Shown here: in pieces, positions 52,185 to 61,700 of the stretch | Layout: each line of letters starts with the position of its first letter | How positions within the stretch are numbered: position 1 is the stretch's first letter | Assembly: GCA_903632075.3 (NCBI GenBank) | Contig: CAHIKZ030005495.1 | Location: forward strand, 3,059,501-3,123,500 | Reading direction: 5' to 3' | DNA from: Acanthosepion pharaonis | Taxonomy: Eukaryota > Mollusca > Cephalopoda > Sepiida > Sepiidae | Length of the DNA: 64,000 bases | Made by a program: the position numbers and the translations under genes | The notes under the pieces: generated by a model | Seen by the model: the letters and a program-made list of their open reading frames with translations, nothing else | The model's database searches: none | Told to the model about the DNA's origin: nothing

Positions 52185-52309
52185 GACTTCAGACTGAATT
52201 CCCTGCATCCTCTTGAGGCGCAGCATTTTTTACGTATGGAATAGTCCATTATGTTATTATGGGTAAGGTCCCATAACACTGTTTTGAGTTAGTTTCTTCC
52301 CAGAATCTA

Positions 52310-52505
52310 TTTTACTCATTTAAAATTTTACCGTTTCTCCATGCTTAGAATATTTCTGTCAGACATGGCCCAGTGCTCCTTCTATATATTTAAAGATTCT
52401 TGATAAAATCCAAAGAAGAATCTGCAATGTTATTGCTCCTGGCCTAGCAACTCGGATTCAGTCCCTTTCCCTCCGCCTCCGTAACGTAACTTCCTTCTGT
52501 CTTTT
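52310..52505 (+). pseudogene. Non-LTR retrotransposon RT C-terminal fragment
   Basis: Encodes SPCLEYFCQTWPSAPS, LDKIQRRICNVIAPGLATRI and QSLSLR in plus frames, matching 20.33-20.50 kb. The fragment runs into a T-rich tract. Confidence 0.8.
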
Positions 52506-52529
52506 TTTGTTTTTTTTTTTTTGTTTTCA

Positions 52530-52985
52530 TGGTAATTGTTCTGAACTTTTTCATAAGACCAAACCTAATGTGAAGAGATGGCAAGAATGAATCAACTCGT
52601 GGTGGATGCTGAACATTTTCCATCCAGGTTCCAGTGCTTGTCGTAATGGCCGCAGTGATGTAATGAGAACTTCTGTCTCGATTGTCCCATTCCCAAAGAA
52701 AACAACAGGACTTGGTATAATCACCTTGTATTCCTAGCAAGAACCTTCAAATCTCCAAAAAGTTGCTAGTTTTATTGATCATAGTTGACACATATCAGTA
52801 GTTTTTTTCCTTTCGCGAGAACTGCATGGCCAACTTGCATACAAGGTAAGACATTACCATTGTGTAACAAGAAAACTTTAAGACCTGTCTTCCAGGAATC
52901 AATGAACAATCTCCAATTCTAACTGATGTTAAGTGATTGCATAAGATAACTGCTATCATTGCAGATGCACTAAAACACATTCCAT
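52530..52985 (-). pseudogene. Transposon-encoded protein, central region
   Basis: Minus strand: DCSLIPGR..LKFS, then in other frames a RKKLLICVNYDQ-NWQLFGDLK segment, then LGIQGDYTKSCCFLWEWDNR and LPSLHIRFGLMKKFRT. I know this pattern (GxQGGYTKxxCFLCxWDSR ... PPLHIKLGLMK) from uncharacterised, transposon-associated proteins found in many copies in arthropods and molluscs. The function is not established. Frameshifts show it is decayed. Confidence 0.7.
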
Positions 52986-53181
52986 AAGGAAGAATGAGAC
53001 TAAATCTTTGTGACGATCAAGGAAACGGCAAATCAGTACGTTCCCAGATCATAGATTCCATTGCTGAAAACTGGAACCTGCAGGTTCTGCTTTACTTTTA
53101 GGAAGTTCCAAATCTTTAGGTTACTTTGAGTTATGATGCATAGTTCAGAGACTATAATATTGGTCATATGAAGTTTATGGT

Positions 53182-53583
53182 TTAGGCTCCGAGGTTTCCA
53201 TTGCCTTCCACATCATTTGACTCAACTTCTGAGACTGGTATGTCTTCATTATAAGGAACTGGGCTTAATGCTGATACAATGTTTGGATATTGCACTGTCC
53301 GCTTCTTTTTCTTTGACAGTCCCTTAGCAATTGGCGGTACCATGCAAAAGTAGCAATCAGTGGCATGATCGGTTGGTTCTCTCTTTCTCCAAATGATAAG
53401 CACTGCAAAAGGTATGAATATTTTCTTCCTGGTTAGCCAGTGACTGAGATTTGTTGCACAGGCATTGCGACATACATAGGGTGCCCACTTCTTGGTTTGG
53501 TCTCCAATTTTGCATCTAAAATATATTTGGTAAGCTTTTCTCACAACACATGTTGTATTTGGCTTTTGAGACGCAAAGGTCAA
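53182..53583 (-). pseudogene. Transposon-encoded protein, Cys-rich N-terminal region
   Basis: A 133-codon frame with YFRCKIGDQTKKWAPYVCRN, an ACATNLSHWL segment, WRKREPTDHATDCYFCMVPP and KKKRTVQYPNIVSALSPVPY. The Cys pairs (CxxxC, CYFC) with DH look zinc-binding. It belongs to the same multi-copy family as 52530-52985, 600 bp upstream on the same strand, so both are probably one element. No catalytic motif is recognised. Confidence 0.7.
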
Positions 53584-53866
53584 ACATAACAGAAATTATA
53601 TAATAACGTTATTAAGAGAATTATAATTCATCTGGCAAGGACAACAATTTTGATGAAATATTCATATAACTCTATCATTGTATCTTGAAATCTAGAGCCA
53701 ATCAATAATTTTGGATGTCATTTTCATTTTCAATGCCACAAAATTCACTAAGATTGGCTATTTTTGTTTTTGAAGATTTCATGTTGTAGACCAGTGTAAT
53801 CTTTCCGAAAAAAAATGCCTTCTATCTTTGCGACATCGCGGCATTTCGAGAGACAGAATAGGGATA

Positions 53867-53945
53867 AGAAAAAAGAAGAAAGAAAACAATAAGAAAAAAG
53901 AAGAAAGAAAACAATAAGAAAAAAGAAGAAAGAAAACAATAAGAA
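53867..53945. repeat. 25-bp minisatellite
   Basis: Three units of aagaaaaaagaagaaagaaa followed by acaat. Confidence 0.95.
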
Positions 53946-54465
53946 AGTATTCAAAATATATCAAGACTTGAAAAAAATAATAATTTTCTGCACGCTAGAT
54001 GCAAAAAGAAAAGACGAACGCAAACTATAATTGGAAATATTTAGAAATAAACAAGAATAATGATTTTTTTTTAAATGTCTTCCGCCTCAGCATTTTGGGA
54101 AACGACTCTATTGACTTTTGACAAATTGATTTTATTTTCTTGCACTCTACAGCAACAGGAGAAAGCCTAACATAATTTTCGATTTTTAACCGAGGTGCAG
54201 TCTGTTGTCACAGGCAATTTCCCAATTTCTTCATAAGTGATTTCAAAGCGACAGCTTCGTCTGAAAAGCCTGAGATAAAATTGTGTTTATGCTTCATGTC
54301 CATATGCCTCCAGAACTCAAGAATCGAATTGCTTTAGTTTGCGTGAATGGCCCGAACTTATCATTTCATACCCGACAGTCCGACCGCAAGAAATGCTTAC
54401 TGATCATTGCTTCTGGCAAGACACGAACTCTTCCAGACGTCAAAACGTTTTCTACGTGCCATGAA
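53946..54465. other. Unassigned stretch
   Basis: No domain recognised. The plus frame 54283-54468 has no family features. Confidence 0.4.
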
Positions 54466-54469
54466 TGAC

Positions 54470-54790
54470 GTGGGTGATTATGACTCTCTACAAGTCCGTA
54501 TCTTTTTTAGCCCTTAGCAGTATCTGTTTCTTTTTTTTTTTTTTTTTTTTTAAATTTATCCTATTACCTGCTCTGTCATCCATTTGCGCCACTTTCAATA
54601 TGTCTTGTGGGCGTCAAATTTTCAAGCCTTCTTTCCTCATTATTCGTACAGGAAATTTCAGAAGTCTCTTTATGATGCTAACTGTCCCTTTTTTCATTCC
54701 ATTTTCCTGAAAACTTCCTCATTGCTTCCATGCTCCAGCTATGTTATTCTCAGCATTTTTCCATAAAACCAGAATGTAATTACACTATAT
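54470..54790 (-). pseudogene. RTE-type retrotransposon C-terminus
   Basis: The minus strand gives WFYGKMLRIT, EEVFRKMERKKGTVSI and IMRKEGLKI..RPQDILK in broken frames, matching the WFYRRILxI...MRKEDLENLTLTGHI order of the other copies. A T tract (54530-54555, plus) interrupts it. Confidence 0.75.
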
Positions 54791-54984
54791 CATAATAAAC
54801 TTTGCTTTTTAACCTATATTAATGACAAAGAGAAAAACCAGTGGCCAATCACCTCCACGGTGACTGGTCTTTAGTGGGGGGGGGGGTGATTAGTAAATGA
54901 CAAAAGAAAGAATTGGCAAGAACATTTGTTAGAGAAAATATTTTCGAGATTATTAGTTTTAGTTTGTTTGGTTGAATTTGTTTA

Positions 54985-55040
54985 ACGGCATATCAACACC
55001 TCTATGGGTTATTTAATACCGAAATCTAAATATTTTGTAC
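54985..55040 (-). repeat. ~45-nt hairpin module, copy
   Basis: On minus cggtattaaataacccatag followed by aggtgttgatatgccg, closing stem CGGTAT/ATGCCG with one G-T pair. Confidence 0.6.
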
Positions 55041-55214
55041 GCAGTTGTATACCTTATTACATAAAGCTGGTAATGGCGAACGAATGACCGCGAGTGAGTC
55101 CGAATTTTTATTGTCGATAACTTCAAAACGGTAGGTTTTATTATAATTTAATACTTATTTCGAGTTCAGTATGTACATTTTTAGGGAACTATGACGATTT
55201 CGTAAAAGTTTAAT

Positions 55215-55570
55215 AGTTATTTAGCGTGGGGATTAAAAATCAAATTTACCAAAACTCCAACGGTATCTCTGATTTGGAATTTGCAGTTTAGGCTCGTCCT
55301 TTTGCTAACAACCATGCATTCTGTCTTCTTGCGGTTTATATTTAGTCCTTTCTTCTCGCCTTCCTTCAATACCTTCTGTAGGAGTTTTTGTAGTTTTCTT
55401 TCCGTGTCTGCCATCAATACTGTGTCATCTGCATATCATATGTTGTTAAGACAGTTCCCGCCAATAATGAATCTTAATAGGACTTCAAAATCTCTCAGAA
55501 TCGCCTCGCTGAGAAGGTTGAATAAGTCCGGTGAGAAGACACACCCTTGTCTTACATCCCTTTGTATTTT
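55215..55570 (-). pseudogene. RTE-type reverse transcriptase core fragment
   Basis: Minus strand: an LFNLLSEAILRDFEVL segment, GGNCLNNI, then YADDTVLMADTERKLQKLLQ with the catalytic YADD, EGEKKGLNINRKKTECMVVS and FQIRDT. A stop precedes YADD. Same family as 15.65-16.46 kb. Confidence 0.85.
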
Positions 55571-55579
55571 TGTATATAA

Positions 55580-55715
55580 TGATTTTCCAAGCGTAGCTTA
55601 GATGGAGCACAAGGCCGAAATTAAGGAGCACCTAGTGAGGATCGAACTCCTTATTCAGTTGTAATTGTTCTAGCGAGACAAGCTTGCTAAACATTACACT
55701 GCCTCGAGGTGACCA
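55580..55715 (-). mobile_element. tRNA-derived SINE head, family S2
   Basis: On minus: cacctcgaggcagtgtaatg and ggagttcgatcctcac (B-box). Related to 48738-48856. Confidence 0.75.
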
Positions 55716-55759
55716 TGTATTTTTGAGTATATGTTAAACTCATTTTCTATCCGTATGCA

Positions 55760-58700
55760 GGGGGACGACTAAATATAGTCCGCCGCTCACTTTCTGAGCG
55801 AACGGTTCGGTTTAACTCTCTGTCTACGGACGGAGAGGAACCCGAAGGATGCTACGCCGAAGGGCGGAGTCTCCTTCGGGGAGGTAAAACCGGCCCTGAA
55901 CCCGTTTATACGGGTTCAAATGGGCTATTTTTTGGCCGAGCCCTAATGGCTCGGAAATGCCCACGTTAAAAAGGCCCTGTGCCACATGACGCCCTCGTGG
56001 GGACGACTAAATATAGTCCGCCGCTCACTTTCTGAGCGAACGGTTCGGTTTAACTCTCTGCTTTCGGGCGGGAGGAACCCGAAGGAGGCTACGCCGAAGG
56101 GCGGAGTCTCCTTCGGGGAGGTAAAACCGGCCCTGAACCCGTTTATACGGTTTCAAATGGGCTATTTTTTTGGCCGAGCCTAATGGCTCGTAAATGCCCA
56201 CGTTAAAAAGGCCTTGTGCCACATGACGCCCTCGTGGGAGGACGACTAAATATAGTCCGTCGCCCACTTTCTGAGCGAACGGTTCGGTTTAACTCTCTGC
56301 TTTCGGGCGGGAGGAACCGAAGGAGGCTACGCCGAAGGGCGGAGTCTCCTTCGGGAGGTAAACCGGCCCTGAACCCGTTTATACGGTTTCAAATGGGCTA
56401 TTTTTGGCCGAGCCTAATGGCTCGGAAATGCCCACGTTAAAAGGCCCTGTGCCACATGACGCCCTCGTGGGGGGACGACTAAATATAGTCCGCCGCTCAC
56501 TTTCTGAGCGAACGGTTCGGTTTAACTCTCTGTCTACGGACGGAGAGGAACCCGAAGGAGGCTACGCCGAAGGGCGGAGTCTCCTTCGGGGAGGTAAAAC
56601 CGGCCCTGAACCCGTTTATACGGTTTCAAATGGGCTATTTTTTGGCCGAGCCTAATGGCTCGGAAATGCCCACGTTAAAAAGGCCTTGTGCCACATGACG
56701 CCCTCGTGGGGGACGACTAAATATAGTCCGCCGCTCACTTTCTGAGCGAACGGTTCGGTTTAACTCTCTGTCTACGGACGGGAGGAACCTGAAGGAGGCT
56801 ACGCCGAAGGGCGGAGTCTCCTTCGGGGAGGTAAAACCGGCCCTGAACCCGTTTATACGGGTTCAAATGGGCTATTTTTTGGCCGAGACTAATGGCTCGG
56901 AAATGCCCACGTTAAAAAGGCCTTGTGCCACATGACGCCCTCGTGGGGGGACGACTAAATATAGTCCGTCGCTCACTTTCTGAGCGAACGGTTCGGTTTA
57001 ACTCTCTGCTTTCGGGCGGGAGGAACCCGAAGGAGGCTACGTCGAAGGGCGGAGTCTCCTTCGGGGAGGTAAAACCGGCCCTGAACCCGTTTATACGGGT
57101 TCAAATGGGCTATTTTTGGCCGAGCCTAATGGCTCGGAAATGCCCACGTTAAAAAGGCCTTTGTGCCACATGACGCCCTCGTGGGGGGACGACTAAATAT
57201 AGTCCGCCGATTACCTTTTGAGCGAACGGTTCGGTTTAACTCTCTGCTTTCGGGCGGGAGGAACCCGAAGGAGGCTCCGCCGAAGGGCGGAGTCTCCTTC
57301 GGGGAGGTAAAACCGGCCCTGAACCCGTTTATACGGTTTCAAATGGGCTATTTTTTGGCCGAGCCAAATGGCTCGGAAATGCCCACGTTAAAAAGGCCTT
57401 GTGGCACATGACGCCCTCGTGGGGGACGACTAAATATAGTCCGTCGCCCACTTTCTGAGCGAACGGTTCGGTTTAACTCTCTGCTTTCGGGCGGGAGGAA
57501 CCCGAAGGAGGCTACGCCGAAGGGCGGAGTCTCCTTCGGGAGGTAAACTCGGCCCTGAACCCGTTTATACGGGTTCAAATGGAATTTTTTTGGCCGAGCC
57601 TAATGGCTCGGAAATGCCCACGTTAAAAAGGCCTTGTGCCACATGACGCCCTCGTGGGGGACGACTAAATATAGTCCGCCGCTCACTTTCTGAGCGAACG
57701 GTTCGGTTTAACTCTCTGCTTTCGGGCGGGAGGAACCCGAAGGAGGCTACGCCGAAGGGCGGAGTCTCCTTCGGGGAGGTAAACCGGGCCCTGAACCCGT
57801 TTATACGGTTTCAAATGGGCTATTTTTTTGGCCGAGCCTAATGGCTCGGAAATGCCCACGTTAAAAAGGCCTTGTGCCACATGACGCCCTCGTGGGGGAC
57901 GACTAAATATAGTCCGTCGCTCACTTTCTGAGCGAACGGTTCGGTTTAACTCTCTGCTTTCGGGCGGGAGGAACCCGAAGGAGGCTACGCCGAAGGGCGG
58001 AGTCTCCTTCGGGAGGTAAACTCGGCCCTGAACCCGTTTATACGGGTTCAAATGGGCTATTTTTGGCCGAGCCTAATGGCTCGGAAATGCCCACGTTAAA
58101 AAAAGGCCTTGTGCCACATGACGCCCTCGTTGGGGGGACGACTAAATATAGTCCGCCGCTCACTTTCTGAGCGAACGGTTCGGTTTAACTCTCTGTCTAC
58201 GGACGGGGAGGAACCCGAAGGAGGCTACGCCGAAGGGCGGAGTCTCCTTCGGGGAGGTAAACTCGGCCCTGAACCCGTTTATACGGGTTCAAATGGGCTA
58301 TTTTTGGCCGAGCCTAATGGCTCGGAAATGCCCACGTTAAAAAGGCCCTTGTGCCACATGACGCCCTCGTGGGGGACGACTAAATATAGTCCGCCGCTCA
58401 CTTTCTGAGCGAACGGTTCGGTTTAACTCTCTGCTTTCGGGCGGGAGGAACCCGAAGGAGGCTACGACGAAGGGCGGAGTCTCCTTCGGGAGGTAAACCG
58501 GCCCTGAACCCGTTTATACGGGTTCAAATGGGCTATTTTTGGCCGAGCCTAATGGCTCGGAAATGCCCACGTTAAAAAGGCCCTGTGCCAGATGACGCCC
58601 TCGTGGGGACGACTAAATATAGTCCGCCGATCACTTTTTGAGCGAACGGTTCGGTTTAACTCTCTGCTTTCGGGCGGGAGGAACCGAAGGAGGCTCCGCC

Positions 58701-61700
58701 GAAGGGCGGAGTCTCCTTCGGGGGAGGTAAACCGGCCCTGAACCCGTTTATACGGTTTCAAATGGGCTATTTTTGGCCGAGCCTAATGGCTCGGAAATGC
58801 CCACGTTAAAAAGGCCTTGTGGCACATGACGCCCTCGTGGGGGACGACTAAATATAGTCCGTCGCCCACTTTCTGAGCGAACGGTTCGGTTTAACTCTCT
58901 GCTTTCGGGCGGAGGAACCCGAAGGAGGCTACGCCGAAGGGCGGAGTCTCCTTCGGGAGGTAAACCGGCCCTGAACCCGTTTATACGGGTTCAAATGGGC
59001 TATTTTTTGGCCGAGCCTAATGGCTCGGAAATGCCCACGTTAAAAAGGCCTTGTGCCACATGACGCCCTCGTGGGGGACGACTAAATATAGTCCGCCGCT
59101 CACTTTCTGAGCGAACGGTTCGGTTTAACTCTCTGCTTTCGGGCGGGAGGAACCCGAAGGAGGCTACGCCGAAGGGCGGAGTCTCCTTCGGGGAGGTAAA
59201 ACTGGCCCTGAACCCGTTTATACGGTTTCAAATTGGCTATTTTTTGGCCGAGCCTAATGGCTCGGAAATGCCCACGTTAAAAAGGCCTTGTGCCACATGA
59301 CGCCCTCGTGGGGGACGACTAAATATAGTCCGCCGCTCACTTTCTGAGCGAACGGTTCGGTTTAACTCTCTGCTTTCGGGCGGGAGGAACCCGAAGGAGG
59401 CTACGCCGAAGGGCGGAGTCTCCTTCGGGAGGTAAAACCGGCCCTGAACCCGTTTATACGGGTTCAAATGGGCTATTTTTGGCCGAGCCTAATGGCTCGG
59501 AAATGCCCACGTTAAAAAGGCCCTGTGCCACATGACGCCCTCGTTGGGGGACGACTAAATATAGTCCGCCGCTCACTTTCTGAGCGAACGGTTCGGTTTA
59601 ACTCTCTGTCTACGGACGGAGAGGAACCCGAAGGAGGCTACGCCGAAGGGCGGAGTCTCCTTCGGGGAGGTAAAACCGGCCCTGAACCCGTTTATACGGG
59701 TTCAAATGGGCTATTTTTTGGCCGAGCCTAATGGCTCGGAAATGCCCACGTTAAAAAGGCCCTGTGCCACATGACGCCCTCGTGGGGGGACGACTAAATA
59801 TAGTCCGCCGCTCACTTTCTGAGCGAACGGTTCGGTTTAACTCTCTGTCTTACGGACGGGAGGAACCCGAAGGAGGCTACGCCGAAGGGCGGAGTCTCCT
59901 TCGGGAGGTAAACCGGCCCTGAACCCGTTTATACGGGTTCAAATGGGCTATTTTTGGCCGAGCCTAATGGCTCGGAAATGCCCACGTTAAAAAGGCCTTG
60001 TGCCACATGACGCCCTCGTGGGGGACGACTAAATATAGTCCGCCGCTCACTTTCTGAGCGAACGGTTCGGTTTAACTCTCTGTCTACGGGCGGGGAGGAA
60101 CCCGAAGGAGGCTACGCCGAAGGGCGGAGTCTCCTTCGGGAGGTAAACCGGCCCTGAACCCGTTTATACGGGTTCAAATGGGCTATTTTTTGGCCGAGCC
60201 TAATGGCTCGGAAATGCCCACGTTAAAAAGGCCTTGTGCCACATGACGCCCTCGTGGGGGACGACTAAATATAGTCCGCCGCTCACTTTCTGAGCGAACG
60301 GTTCGGTTTAACTCTCTGCTTTCGGGCGGGAGGAACCCGAAGGAGGCTACGCCGAAGGGCGGAGTCTCCTTCGGGGAGGTAAACTCGGCCCTGAACCCGT
60401 TTATACGGGTTCAAATGGGCTATTTTTTGGCCGAGCCTAATGGCTCGGGAATGCCCACGTTAAAAAGGCCTTGTGCCACATGACGCCCTCGTGGGGGACG
60501 ACTAAATATAGTCCGCCGCTCACTTTCTGAGCGAACGGTTCGGTTTAACTCTCTGTTTCGGACGGAGGAACCCGAAGGAGGCTACGCCGAAGGGCGGAGT
60601 CTCCTTCGGGGAGGTAAACCGGCCCTGAACCCGTTTATACGGGTTCAAATGGGCTATTTTTTGGCCGAGCCTAATGGCTCGGAAATGCCCACGTTAAAAA
60701 GGCCTTGTGCCACATGACGCCCTCGTGGGGGGACGACTAAATATAGTCCGCCGCTCACTTTCTGAGCGAACGGTTCGGTTTAACTCTCTGTCTACGGACG
60801 GAGAGGAACCCGAAGGAGGCTACGCCGAAGGGCGGAGTCTCCTTCGGGGAGGTAAAACCGGCCCTGAACCCGTTTATACGGTTTCAAATGGGCTATTTTT
60901 TTGCCGAGCCTAATGGCTCGGAAATGCCCACGTTAAAAAGGCTTTGTGCCACATGACACCCTCGTGGGGGACGACTAAATATAGTCCGCCGCTCACTTTC
61001 TGAGCGAACGGTTTGGTTTAACTCTCTGTCTACGGACGGAGAGGAACCCGAAGGAGGCTACGCCGAAGGGCGGAGTCTCCTTCGGGGAGGTAAAACCGGC
61101 CCTGAACCCGTTTATACGGTTTCAAATGGGCTATTTTTTGGCCGAGCCTAATGGCTCGGAAATGCCCACGTTAAAAAGGCCTTGTGCCACATGACGCCCT
61201 CGTGGGGGGACGACTAAATATAGTCCGCCGCTCACTTTCTGAGCGAACGGTTCGGTTTAACTCTCTGTCTTTACGGACGGAGGAACCGAAGGAGGCTACG
61301 CCGAAGGGCGGAGTCTCCTTCGGGGGAGGTAAATTCGGCCCTGAACCCGTTTATACGGGTTCAAATGGGCTATTTTTTGGCCGAGCCTAATGGCTCGGAA
61401 ATGCCCACGTTAAAAAGGCCTTGTGCCACATGACGCCCCTCGTGGGGGACGACTAAATATAGTCCGCCGCTCACTTTCTGAGCGAACGGTTCGGTTTAAC
61501 TCTCTGCTTTCGGGCGGGAGGAACCCGAAGGAGGCTACGCCGAAGGGCGGAGTCTCCTTCGGGAGGTAAAACCGGCCCTGAACCCGTTTATACGGTTTCA
61601 AATGGGCTATTTTTTGGCCGAGCCTAATGGCTCGGAAATGCCCACGTTAAAAAGGCCTTGTGCCACATGACGCCCTCGTGGGGGGACGACTAAATATAGT

